Origin: CAZCBJ01 sp964496705
GTDB taxonomy: Bacteria; Chloroflexota; Anaerolineae; Anaerolineales; Anaerolineaceae
DNA length: 24,554 bases
Reading direction: 5' to 3'
Assembly (NCBI GenBank): GCA_964496705.1
Contig: CAZCBJ010000037.1
Location: 1-24,554 of the forward strand
Shown in pieces: positions 1 to 7,742 of the stretch. The notes under the pieces are model-generated. The model worked only from the letters and a program-made list of their open reading frames with translations, did not search any database and had not been told where the DNA came from. The translations under genes and the position numbers were made by a program. Each line of letters starts with the position of its first letter. Position 1 is the first letter of the stretch.

Positions 1-1
1 C

Positions 2-175
2 CTCACCCTGGAGGATGACAGCGAAGTGGTCTATCTGATGAGCGAATTCTATCATCCTGAATGCGCCAGGGGAGTTCGCTGGGATGACCCCGCTTTTCAA
101 ATCACCTGGCCTCGCCAGCCGGCAGTAATCTCTGACCGCGACCGAAATTATGAATTCTTTTCAAGCGCTCAGTAA
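2..175 (+). CDS. rfbC: dTDP-4-dehydrorhamnose 3,5-epimerase, C-terminal end (partial)
   Basis: Only the last 57 residues are in the window; the reading frame is already open at base 2 and ends in TAA at 173-175. The visible piece contains a YLMSEFYHPE stretch followed by GVRWDDPAFQITWP and a late ISDRDRNY. This is the typical C-terminal pattern of RmlC/RfbC, the cupin epimerase that converts dTDP-4-keto-6-deoxy-glucose to the 4-keto-L-rhamnose form in dTDP-L-rhamnose synthesis in the cytoplasm. The match to the family ending is strong, although the catalytic His/Asp region lies outside the window. Its presence implies that rfbA, rfbB and rfbD homologues may lie upstream and that rhamnose or a related deoxysugar feeds this locus. 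A 36-base gap separates it from the next gene, with no obvious terminator. Confidence 0.88.
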   Translation, partial: LTLEDDSEVVYLMSEFYHPECARGVRWDDPAFQITWPRQPAVISDRDRNYEFFSSAQ

Positions 176-211
176 CCTTCGCAAATCAGCCAGGAAAGGG
201 TTTCTGCTTAC

Positions 212-1633
212 ATGAAAATCGTGTATGTGGTGCGCGGCGTTGGCTACTACATCGTCCACGATACGGTCGTCGCGGCATTGTGCCGGGCAGGTCATGAAGT
301 AAGCCTGCTCTTCGACCGATCACGCAGTGAAGGACGCCCGGAGCATGCCCTGCAGGCGCATTTACATGAATTTCCCAACCTTTCCATGAATTATTTTCCC
401 GTGCGCTCAGACCGCTGGCGGCGATTTCTGTACGCAGCCAGAGAACTGCGCTCCTACACCAGTTACCTGCTGCGCACAGATCAATCCCGCTATTATCAAG
501 ACCGCTGGGAGGGATACCTGGCGCTGCCCATTCGCCGTTTGGTGTCGCATTCGGATTTTGCCAGGCGGGTTTTCCGGTCGGTCCCGGTGCGCGCTGCTTT
601 GAGGTTGGTTGAAGTTTTTGCGCCGCCGGATCGGGGAGTCGTCCAATTTCTCGCGGAGCAGCGCGCAGATGTCGTCATCGCTTCTCCGCTCAACATGCGC
701 TTCTCCGAAGAAGTGGAATACATCAAGGCAGCCAAAAAGCTGGGCATCCCCACGTTGACCATGGTGTACAGTTGGGACAACCTGACCACCAAAGGGCTGT
801 ACCATCTCATCCCCGATGTGGTGCTGGCCTGGAACCAGGCGCATTTTGATGAGGCTCACCAGATTCATCATGTCCCGGTCGAGCGCATGGTGATTACCGG
901 CGCGCCGCGTTTTGACGAATGGTTCGAGGCTGCCTCGCTCGGACAACCGCGAGCTGAATTTTGCGCGCGGGTGGGATTGGATGCAACCCGACCGTTCTTC
1001 TTGTACTTGGGATCCTCGGCGAATATCGCCAAGGATGAAACCTGGCTGGTAAAGCAGTTGTTTGATTTGCTGCGCGCGCATCCCAATCCGGAAATGCGCG
1101 CTTACCAGATTCTGGCGCGCCCGCATCCCGCCAACGTGAAATATTACGCGGATATCGAACAGGAAGGGCTGCGGGTGTGGCCCAAAGGGCGCACGGCAAT
1201 GGACACCAGCGAATTTTTACAGGATTTCTACAACTCACTGCATCATTCCAAAGGCACCATCGGAATCAACACCACCGGGATGATCGATGCCATCATCAAC
1301 GACCTGCCGTGCGTAACCGTCATCACCGATACATACCGCGCAACGCAGATGCAGGCGGTTCACTTTCGGCAGTTATTGAGCGCAGACGTTCTGGAAGTGT
1401 CGCAATCGCCGGAAGCGTGCGTTTCACTGCTGGAAGGTTTGCACCACGGCCTGGACGGTAAAGCTTTGCAGCGAAAACAGTTTGTGCGCGATTATATTCG
1501 ACCGAGAGGCTTGCATCGCCCGGTGGGCGAGATTGTTGCCCGCTGCATTACGCTGGCAGCCCAACGGCGCTCAGCCAGGGAGATCAACGCCGTGCTATCT
1601 GCAGGGAGAAACGAAAACCATGAAGCGGTGTGA
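212..1633 (+). CDS. GT-B-like surface-glycan transferase, first of a tandem pair
   Basis: The 473-residue protein begins at ATG with a Rossmann-like first strand (MKIVYVVRG). It has no signal peptide or clear membrane segment, so it is probably cytoplasmic or peripheral. The middle holds the motif SWDNLTTKG at about residues 187-195, followed by a segment with MVITGAPRFDEW. A later GTIGINTTGMIDAI stretch resembles the donor-side helix of CDP-glycerol glycerophosphotransferase-like and other GT-B enzymes. The next gene is a clear paralogue sharing SWDNLTTKG, the ITGAP segment and the YRATQ segment. I infer a glycosyl- or polyol-phosphate transferase role in glycan assembly, but donor and acceptor cannot be read from the sequence. 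An AGGAAAGG Shine-Dalgarno-like run lies at about 192-199, slightly far from the start. The last four bases overlap the GTG start proposed for the following gene, which suggests translational coupling. Confidence 0.72.
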   Translation: MKIVYVVRGVGYYIVHDTVVAALCRAGHEVSLLFDRSRSEGRPEHALQAHLHEFPNLSMNYFPVRSDRWRRFLYAARELRSYTSYLLRTDQSRYYQDRWEGYLALPIRRLVSHSDFARRVFRSVPVRAALRLVEVFAPPDRGVVQFLAEQRADVVIASPLNMRFSEEVEYIKAAKKLGIPTLTMVYSWDNLTTKGLYHLIPDVVLAWNQAHFDEAHQIHHVPVERMVITGAPRFDEWFEAASLGQPRAEFCARVGLDATRPFFLYLGSSANIAKDETWLVKQLFDLLRAHPNPEMRAYQILARPHPANVKYYADIEQEGLRVWPKGRTAMDTSEFLQDFYNSLHHSKGTIGINTTGMIDAIINDLPCVTVITDTYRATQMQAVHFRQLLSADVLEVSQSPEACVSLLEGLHHGLDGKALQRKQFVRDYIRPRGLHRPVGEIVARCITLAAQRRSAREINAVLSAGRNENHEAV

Positions 1634-3054
1634 GGTTTGGCATGGTTGAGCAGTTGAACGTGCTGGTGCTTTGCCCCCACATCGGGTTTTACCGTCACGT
1701 GGACGGAGTGGTGCGCGAGTTATTGGCGCAGGGTCATTCGGTTCGCTTAATGTTTGGCGAAGGCGGCGAGCGTAAGAAAGGGGTCACAGATCGTTCCATC
1801 CAGGCGCTGCTTAAAGATCATGCGGAGGTTGAGATCGGGACGGTTCCGCGGCGCAAGGGAGTCTGGCGGCGGGTGTTATATATCTCCAGGTTGCTACTGG
1901 ACTACAGGTTGTATGTCCTTCCCAACCACCCTTCGCCGCACATGCGCACCCGCTGGCATCACTATTTCCCGCGGACTCTCAGAAGACTGGTCACCAGCCG
2001 CTGGGGCGAGCGAACGCTTTCCTCCACCTGGCTGGCATCTCTGCTGCGGCGGGTGGAAAGGATCGCTCCGCCAGACCCTCAAGCGGTGCGTTTGCTGCGT
2101 GCTGAAGGCGCGGATATCATCCTGGATCTGACCAACCTGGTATTCAACACCCCGGAGGTTGAGATTCTCAAGGCGGCGCGGGCTTTGGGCATTCCCAGCA
2201 TCATCTCCGTAGCCAGCTGGGATAACCTGACGACCAAAGGCACTTTTCATATTATGCCGGATCGGGTATTCGTATGGAATCACGAGATTGCCGATGAAGC
2301 CGTGCGGCTGCATGGCGTGCCAGAGGAGCGCATTCTGATCACCGGCGCGCCGACTCATGATTATCTGTTTCGCGCGCAGCCCGCAGTCAGCCGCGTAGAA
2401 TTTTGCGGCAGATTGGGAATCCGCCCAGACCAGAAATATATCCTCTACTTATGCTCTTCAGTGCAAATCACCGGTGATGAAACGGATTTCGTACAAGAGT
2501 TTACCAACGAGCTGCAAAAGAGGCCGGAGACGGCTGGGGCAGTTGTGGTGATCCGCCCGTACCCGATGAATGCTGGAATCTGGCAGCAGGTCAGTATTTC
2601 CAATGCGGTCGTCTGGCCTGCGCAGGGGGAGTTCCCGGATATTCAGGAATCCAGGCAGGATTATTTTCATCAGTTGTTTTTCAGCGAGGCGGTCATCGGG
2701 GTCAACACCACGGCCATGTTGGAGGCTGCCATTGCTGACCGGCCATGCATAACAGTGCTGACCGAAAAATACCGCGCCACGCAGTTCGGACGTGGTCATT
2801 TTGCGCATTTGGTGCGAGGCGATTTTCTGGAATATGCAAATACGTTCAGCGAAGCCGCCGGGCTGCTGGCGAATGTGCTCGCCGGGAAGGATGCCAAAGC
2901 CGAAAACCGCCGCAAATTTGTCGCCTACTTTATCCGTCCAAATGGCATGCATTGTGAAGTGGCCGGTTTGTACAGTCAGGCGCTGGGTATGGTTCATGCG
3001 GGCAAAACGAATCAAGAAATCATGCAGGCTTTTTTGGCAGAATATGATTTATAA
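1630..3054 (+). CDS. GT-B-like surface-glycan transferase, second of a tandem pair
   Basis: The 474-residue protein is a paralogue of the preceding gene. Shared blocks include SWDNLTTKG (about residues 196-204), ILITGAPTHDY, a VEFCGRLGI segment, an IGVNTTAMLEAAIADRPC helix and YRATQ. The order of blocks and overall length are the same, so this is a tandem duplication that has diverged considerably. I use the GTG at 1630, which overlaps the upstream TGA as GTGA. An ATG at 1642 preceded by TGAGG is an equally reasonable start and would drop four residues. No membrane segment or signal peptide is visible. By fold resemblance it may be a glycosyltransferase or glycerophosphotransferase-like enzyme; its substrates are unknown. 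The pair may add consecutive, chemically similar residues. The gene ends in TAA 40 bases before the C-methyltransferase start. Confidence 0.7.
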   Translation: MRFGMVEQLNVLVLCPHIGFYRHVDGVVRELLAQGHSVRLMFGEGGERKKGVTDRSIQALLKDHAEVEIGTVPRRKGVWRRVLYISRLLLDYRLYVLPNHPSPHMRTRWHHYFPRTLRRLVTSRWGERTLSSTWLASLLRRVERIAPPDPQAVRLLRAEGADIILDLTNLVFNTPEVEILKAARALGIPSIISVASWDNLTTKGTFHIMPDRVFVWNHEIADEAVRLHGVPEERILITGAPTHDYLFRAQPAVSRVEFCGRLGIRPDQKYILYLCSSVQITGDETDFVQEFTNELQKRPETAGAVVVIRPYPMNAGIWQQVSISNAVVWPAQGEFPDIQESRQDYFHQLFFSEAVIGVNTTAMLEAAIADRPCITVLTEKYRATQFGRGHFAHLVRGDFLEYANTFSEAAGLLANVLAGKDAKAENRRKFVAYFIRPNGMHCEVAGLYSQALGMVHAGKTNQEIMQAFLAEYDL

Positions 3055-3083
3055 TCCCTGCGGCAACGCGATTAGTATCTTGC

Positions 3084-3088
3084 AGGAG
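3084..3088 (+). promoter_or_regulatory. Ribosome binding site deciding the C-methyltransferase start
   Basis: AGGAG lies five bases before the ATG at 3094 and eight before the ATG at 3097. The in-frame GTG at 3088 overlaps this site and so is unlikely to be the start. Confidence 0.6.
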
Positions 3089-3093
3089 TGCAG

Positions 3094-4329
3094 ATGATGA
3101 GTCAACAAGCACCTGTTTGCCGGTCATGCGGGCAGGGAGACTTACAACTGATATTGTCTTTGGGAAAAACGCCTCTGGCCAATTCCCTCCCCACGCCGGA
3201 ACAGCTCACCCAGGTGGAAGAAATATTTCCGTTGGAGGTGGTTTTTTGCCCGCACTGCGCATTGGTTCAGATTACTGAAACTGTTCCGCCTGAGAAGTTG
3301 TTCCGCGAGTATCTCTATTTTTCATCATTTTCGGACACGGTTTTGCAGAATGCGCAGGAGATTGTTGAACGTCTGATCCCCATGCGGCATCTCAAATCGT
3401 CCAGCCTGGTGGTTGAGCTGGCGAGCAATGACGGCTACCTGCTCAAGTATTACCAGCAATATGGCATCCCGGTGCTGGGGATTGAACCGGCGTTGAACGT
3501 GGCCAGGGTGGCCAACGAAGCCGGTGTGCCGACGGTCGCTGAATTCTTTGGCGAGGAATTGGCCCAAAAGCTTGTGAACGAGGGCAAACAGGCTGACGTC
3601 ATCCATGCCAACAATGTGTTGGCTCACGTGGCTAATTTGAACAGCTTCGTGGCCGGGATTGCCACCTTGCTGAAGGACGACGGCGTTGCGGTGATTGAGT
3701 CACCTTATGTAAAAGACCTGATTGATCGGGTTGAATTTGACACCATCTACCATGAGCACCTGTGTTACTACAGCCTGACGTCGTTGACCAACCTGTTTGC
3801 ACGGCATGGATTGGTGATATCCAATGTTGAGCATCTTCCCATCCACGGGGGCACATTGCGGGTGTTTGTGTGCAAGGGTGCTTCGTGCCAACTCAGCCCG
3901 GCGGTGATATTGATGATGAAAGAAGAGCAGCTCTGGGGGGCAGGTGGCTTAGATTTCTATCAGGATTTCGCCCAGAAGGTCGAATCATTGAAAATCCAAC
4001 TGGTCGGTCTGCTGGGCAGATTGAAGGCTGAAGGGAAAAGCATTGCCGCATACGGAGCTGCGGCAAAAGGGTCAACTTTGTTAAATTATTTTGGGATTGA
4101 CCGCGAGGTGATCGATTTTGTGGTTGACCGCAGCACGTATAAACAGGGACGCTATATGCCGGGCGTACACATTCCCATCTTCAGCCCTGCCCACCTGCTC
4201 GAAGTGCAGCCTGATTATGTGCTGATGCTGAGCTGGAATTTTACCGAAGAGATCATCCAGCAGCAGACCGAGTTCAGGATGCGCGGCGGAAAATTCATCA
4301 TCCCGATCCCGGAAATCAAAATTGTCTAG
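3094..4329 (+). CDS. NDP-sugar C-methyltransferase (three-domain, zinc-binding)
   Basis: This 411-residue protein has the layout of NDP-hexose C-methyltransferases such as TcaB9, NovU and TylCIII. An N-terminal zinc module shows CRSCG near the start and a second CPHC pair about 40 residues later. A SAM-binding core has VVELASNDGYL at about residues 106-116, and the YHEH motif at about 219-222 is typical of the catalytic centre of this family. A C-terminal Rossmann-like domain (AYGAAAKGSTLLNYFG) completes the set. Known members methylate a carbon next to a keto group on a nucleotide-activated deoxysugar in the cytoplasm, giving a branched sugar. Here the substrate might be a dTDP-keto-deoxyhexose, because an RmlC tail lies upstream, but that is inference. 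The start rests on AGGAG at 3084-3088. A 52-base gap precedes neuB. Confidence 0.9.
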   Translation: MMSQQAPVCRSCGQGDLQLILSLGKTPLANSLPTPEQLTQVEEIFPLEVVFCPHCALVQITETVPPEKLFREYLYFSSFSDTVLQNAQEIVERLIPMRHLKSSSLVVELASNDGYLLKYYQQYGIPVLGIEPALNVARVANEAGVPTVAEFFGEELAQKLVNEGKQADVIHANNVLAHVANLNSFVAGIATLLKDDGVAVIESPYVKDLIDRVEFDTIYHEHLCYYSLTSLTNLFARHGLVISNVEHLPIHGGTLRVFVCKGASCQLSPAVILMMKEEQLWGAGGLDFYQDFAQKVESLKIQLVGLLGRLKAEGKSIAAYGAAAKGSTLLNYFGIDREVIDFVVDRSTYKQGRYMPGVHIPIFSPAHLLEVQPDYVLMLSWNFTEEIIQQQTEFRMRGGKFIIPIPEIKIV

Positions 4330-4366
4330 CCATGCCGGAGATCATTCGGCGATTGTTATCTCATCT

Positions 4367-4372
4367 GGAGGA
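4367..4372 (+). promoter_or_regulatory. Ribosome binding site of the NeuB-family gene
   Basis: GGAGGA sits nine bases before the ATG at 4382. This supports that start over an in-frame TTG at 4322, which would overlap the upstream gene and add 20 residues with no family resemblance. Confidence 0.7.
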
Positions 4373-4381
4373 AGCGAAACC

Positions 4382-5431
4382 ATGACGCGTGAGTTGACCA
4401 TCGGGAACTACACCATCAACGATGAGAGCGATTGTTATATCATCGCTGAGGTGGGACACAACCACCAGGGCAGCCTGGAAAAAGCAAAGGAGATGTTCCA
4501 CAAGGCCAAGGAATGCGGGGTCAACGCAGTCAAGCTGCAAAAGCGCGACAACCGGGCATTGTATACCCGCGCCATGTACGACAGCCCGTATGATAACGAA
4601 AACAGCTACGGCGAAACGTACGGTCTTCACCGCGAGGCTTTGGAGTTTGGGCGCACAGAGTATCTCGAGTTAAAGGCTCTGGCGGAGGAGCTGCACCTGC
4701 ATTTCTACGCCACAGTATTCGATTTTCCCAGCGCGGATTTTTGTGCCGAGCTGGATATGCCCGCATACAAGTTTGCCTCTGCCGACATTATCAATCTCCC
4801 GCTGCTTCGCTATGTTGCCCGGATGGGCAAGCCGATGATCATCAGCACCGGCGGCGCTTCAGTTGAGGATATCCGCAGAGCTTATGAAACGGTGGAACCG
4901 ATCAATCCGCTGTTTTGTTTCCTGCAGTGCACGGCAAATTATCCGGTGGAGCCGGAGGATATGAATCTGCGTGTCATCCCGGCCTTGCGGGATGCCTATC
5001 CGGACAAAGTGATCGGATTATCCGACCATCAAAACGGTATCGCCATGGCAATGGTGGCCTATACTCTTGGGGCGCGGATCATCGAGAAACATTTCACCCT
5101 CAATCGCGCCTGGCGCGGTACCGATCAAGCCTTCTCGTTGGAACCGCCTGGCATGACCCGCCTGGTGCGCGATTTGAAGCGCGCCCGCCTGGCGATGGGC
5201 GACGGTGTCAAGCGCATGCTGCCCTGTGAAGAGCGCCCGTTGAAGAAAATGCGCAAGAAAATTGTCGCTGCACACAACCTGCCCGCCGGGCATGTGTTGA
5301 CGGAGGCGGACCTGGCGTTGAAATCACCCGGCGACGGTCTGCCCCCAAACGAATATGATAACCTGCTCGGGAAAACCACCCGGCGAGTGTTATTTGAAGA
5401 AGAGAACATCACCTTCGAGGATCTGGTTTGA
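4382..5431 (+). CDS. neuB: NeuB-family ulosonic acid synthase with C-terminal SAF domain
   Basis: The 349-residue protein has the two-domain plan of sialic-acid-type synthases. A TIM barrel carries AEVGHNHQGS at about residues 22-31, and an EKHF motif sits at 235-238. A C-terminal SAF (antifreeze-like) domain runs from about residue 285 (KKIVAAHNLPAGHVL). Known members condense phosphoenolpyruvate with an aldose such as ManNAc or a 2,4-diamino-hexose to give a nine-carbon 3-deoxy-ulosonic acid. The substrate-side loops differ from the textbook forms. VKLQKRDN stands where VKFQ-type sequence is usual, and NRAWRGTDQAFSLEP replaces the usual PGPDH-type loop, so the aldose may not be ManNAc. No NeuC, LegB/C or PseB/C-type gene is beside it; instead an SDR, an aldehyde dehydrogenase, a CMP transferase and a transketolase follow. 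The stop overlaps a TTG of the next frame. Confidence 0.88.
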   Translation: MTRELTIGNYTINDESDCYIIAEVGHNHQGSLEKAKEMFHKAKECGVNAVKLQKRDNRALYTRAMYDSPYDNENSYGETYGLHREALEFGRTEYLELKALAEELHLHFYATVFDFPSADFCAELDMPAYKFASADIINLPLLRYVARMGKPMIISTGGASVEDIRRAYETVEPINPLFCFLQCTANYPVEPEDMNLRVIPALRDAYPDKVIGLSDHQNGIAMAMVAYTLGARIIEKHFTLNRAWRGTDQAFSLEPPGMTRLVRDLKRARLAMGDGVKRMLPCEERPLKKMRKKIVAAHNLPAGHVLTEADLALKSPGDGLPPNEYDNLLGKTTRRVLFEEENITFEDLV

Positions 5432-5433
5432 AG

Positions 5434-6252
5434 ATGCCCGAGAATTTATTTGACGTTGACCAGCGGGTGATCATCGTAACGGGGGGCATGGGGCAGTTGG
5501 GGCGCCAATTCAGCCTGGCGCTGCTGGCGAGGGGTGCGCGGGTGGTCGTCCTGGATGTAACCGCCACCCTGGAGAGGATCCAGCAGCGGTACGCAGAACA
5601 GGTCGAGAATCCTCATCTGATGTTTGTGCAGGCAGATATCACACAGCGCAATTCGCTGGAAACTGCGCTGGAACAGGTGGTTGACCGCTGGGGGGCTCCA
5701 TATGGATTGGTGAACAATGCTGCGCTCGATTCGCCGCCCAACGCGCCAGCCTCGGAGAACGGCCCGTTTGAGTCCTATCCCGAAGAGTCGTTTGACCGGG
5801 TGATGGAGGTGAATGTCAAGGGAGCGCTGTTATGCTGCCAGGTCTTCGGTGCGGCTATGGCCGAAGCGGGCAGGGGTTCAATCGTCAACATCTCATCCAT
5901 TTACGGGTTGGTCTCACCGGATCAGCGTATCTACGAATTCCGCCGGCGAGACGGCAGCACTTTCTTTAAGCCCGTGGCATATTCGGTGTCGAAATCGGCG
6001 CTGTTCAACCTGACTCGCTACCTGGCCACTTATTGGTCCGGGCGGGGGGTGCGCGTGAATACGCTGACCTTTGCGGGCGTTTTCAACAACCAGAGCGAAG
6101 AATTCCTGGCTGAGTACACCCGCCGGGTTCCTTTGGGTCGCATGGCGCGCGAGGATGAGTACAATGGAGCGGTGATCTTCTTAATGTCTGACGCGTCTTC
6201 TTATATGACCGGTTCAAATCTGGTGCTGGACGGTGGGTGGACCGCCTGGTAA
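5434..6252 (+). CDS. Short-chain dehydrogenase/reductase of the ulosonic acid cassette
   Basis: The 272-residue classical SDR has the cofactor motif TGGMGQLG (residues 16-23), NNAA, catalytic serine in NISS (about 154-155), and the YSVSK active-site pair Tyr183/Lys187. About 28 residues separate the serine from the tyrosine, against about 13 in typical classical SDRs. The added loop contains SPDQRIYEF and is reminiscent of PtmA-like SDRs found in bacterial ulosonic acid and flagellin-glycan loci (recalled resemblance, not computed). It should oxidise or reduce a sugar hydroxyl/ketone with NAD(P). The start is ambiguous. ATG at 5434 is used. A TTG at 5428, overlapping the upstream stop as TTGA, has better spacing from GAGGA at 5417-5421 and would add two residues. 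Its place between neuB and the aldehyde dehydrogenase suggests work on the same sugar precursor. Confidence 0.85.
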   Translation: MPENLFDVDQRVIIVTGGMGQLGRQFSLALLARGARVVVLDVTATLERIQQRYAEQVENPHLMFVQADITQRNSLETALEQVVDRWGAPYGLVNNAALDSPPNAPASENGPFESYPEESFDRVMEVNVKGALLCCQVFGAAMAEAGRGSIVNISSIYGLVSPDQRIYEFRRRDGSTFFKPVAYSVSKSALFNLTRYLATYWSGRGVRVNTLTFAGVFNNQSEEFLAEYTRRVPLGRMAREDEYNGAVIFLMSDASSYMTGSNLVLDGGWTAW

Positions 6253-6255
6253 ATC

Positions 6256-6262
6256 AAAGGAG
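6256..6262 (+). promoter_or_regulatory. Ribosome binding site of the aldehyde dehydrogenase gene
   Basis: AAAGGAG lies seven bases before the ATG at 6270 and fixes that start. An upstream in-frame alternative at 6237 lies inside the SDR gene and has no such site. Confidence 0.7.
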
Positions 6263-6269
6263 TGATTCC

Positions 6270-7739
6270 ATGAGCGATCTTTTTCCCCATGAATTGCCAA
6301 ATTGGGTGAACGGTGTCCAGGTCCCTGCGCACGGCGGAGAATATTTTGAGAAAACCAACCCTGCCACCGGGCAATTGTTATGCAAGATTTCCCGCTCGCG
6401 CGTGGCGGATATTCAGGACGCTGTGGATGCGGCCAAAAAAGCCCAGCCAGCCTGGGCGGATACGCCCGCTGTGCAGCGGGCGATGATCCTGCACAAAGTG
6501 GTCACCGCCATGCAGGCGCGCCAGGCGGATATCGCGCGCGTGGTGCATCTGGAAACCGGCAAATCCTACAAGGACGCGCTGGGAGAGACCGGCGGCGCCA
6601 TCCAACTCGGTCTGTTTTACGCCAGCGAAGGTCAGCGTTTATATGGCAAAACCACCACCAGCGGCACGGCCAATAAATATGCGATGATTGTGCGCCAGCC
6701 AGTGGGGATAGCTGGGCTGATTGTGCCGGGGAACACGCCCATCGCCAACGTGGCCTGGAAGGTGTTCCCGGCGTTGATCTGCGGGAACGGCGTGGTGCTC
6801 AAGGCGGCTGATGATACCCCCATCACGGCGTGGATCTTCGCCGAGGTGGCCCATCAGGCTGGGCTGCCGGTGGGAATACTTAATGTGATCCAGGGGCTCG
6901 GCGAGGAGGCCGGCGCTCCATTGGTGGAGCATTCGGAGGTGGGTGTGATCAGTTTCACCGGCTCCACCGAAGTTGGGCATTACATTCAACAGGCTGCGGG
7001 GAAACGGATGGCCAAGGTTTCGCTGGAGCTGGGCGGCAAGAATCCGATGGTTGTCGCGGATGATGCCGATCTGGCGCGGGCGGTGCAATGGGCATCGCTG
7101 TCAGCTTTCTCTAATGCCGGTCAGCGATGCGCAGCCGGCAGCCGGATCATCGTTTTTCACAAGGTGTATGACCAGTTCAAGCAGATGTTGATCGAAAAAA
7201 TCAACACCCTGCGCATCGGCCCGGCGGATGAGGATGATTTTGGCCCGGTCATCAATCAGGAGCAGCTTGATATGATGCTGGCGGTCATCCAGCGCGCAAA
7301 AGAAAATGGTGCGGGCATCCTTACCGGTGGATTCCGCCTGACCGACGCTGCGCATGCGGGCGGGTACTACCTGGCTCCCACCCTCATCGAAAATGTCACA
7401 CCTGAGGATGAAATTTCGCGCAAGGAGCTGTTTGGTCCGGTGACCTGTCTGTACCGAGTGCGAGATTTCAATGAAGCGCTCGCGCTGGCGAATGATACTT
7501 CTTACGGTCTGACTGCCTGCATCCACACGCAGAGCATTCATCGCGCGATGCAATTCTGCCTGAAAGTTCAGGCCGGGGTGGCAGTGGTCAACGCCGGGAC
7601 CTACGGCAGCGAACCGCATATGCCGTTTGGAGGCCTGAAAGATTCGGGCAACGGCACGCGCGAGCCGGGCAGCGAAGCATTGGATATCTATTCGGATATC
7701 AAATGCATTTATTTCAATATCGATCCCAGGCAGGTTTAA
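6270..7739 (+). CDS. NAD(P)-dependent aldehyde dehydrogenase
   Basis: At 489 residues the protein is full length for the aldehyde dehydrogenase superfamily. Catalytic residues are visible: nucleophile Cys287 in GQRCAAGS, general base Glu253 in SLELGGKNP, the oxyanion Asn155 in VPGNTP, cofactor Lys178 in VVLKAADDTP, and FTGSTEVG. The usual KPSE around the cofactor lysine reads KAAD here, so the nucleotide pocket is slightly unusual. The enzyme should oxidise an aldehyde to a carboxylic acid. Its position between the SDR and the CMP transferase suggests a sugar or small hydroxy-aldehyde linked to the ulosonic acid pathway, possibly the precursor or a by-product of the transketolase. An alternative is production of a uronic-type acid for later amidation by the AsnB-like protein at 21523. 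The start is set by AAAGGAG. The next gene begins three bases after the stop. Confidence 0.88.
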   Translation: MSDLFPHELPNWVNGVQVPAHGGEYFEKTNPATGQLLCKISRSRVADIQDAVDAAKKAQPAWADTPAVQRAMILHKVVTAMQARQADIARVVHLETGKSYKDALGETGGAIQLGLFYASEGQRLYGKTTTSGTANKYAMIVRQPVGIAGLIVPGNTPIANVAWKVFPALICGNGVVLKAADDTPITAWIFAEVAHQAGLPVGILNVIQGLGEEAGAPLVEHSEVGVISFTGSTEVGHYIQQAAGKRMAKVSLELGGKNPMVVADDADLARAVQWASLSAFSNAGQRCAAGSRIIVFHKVYDQFKQMLIEKINTLRIGPADEDDFGPVINQEQLDMMLAVIQRAKENGAGILTGGFRLTDAAHAGGYYLAPTLIENVTPEDEISRKELFGPVTCLYRVRDFNEALALANDTSYGLTACIHTQSIHRAMQFCLKVQAGVAVVNAGTYGSEPHMPFGGLKDSGNGTREPGSEALDIYSDIKCIYFNIDPRQV

Positions 7740-7742
7740 GCG

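Noticed and set aside
407..1126. Minus-strand open frame of 239 codons opposite the first GT-B-like gene
   Set aside because: No family resemblance; the + strand frame has clear paralogy to its neighbour, so this is a shadow.
3050..3055. Perfect TATAAT sequence that could be a -10 box before the C-methyltransferase gene
   Set aside because: It overlaps the upstream stop codon, the only TTGGCA-like -35 is ten bases away rather than about seventeen, and there is no extended -10, so I do not call a promoter.
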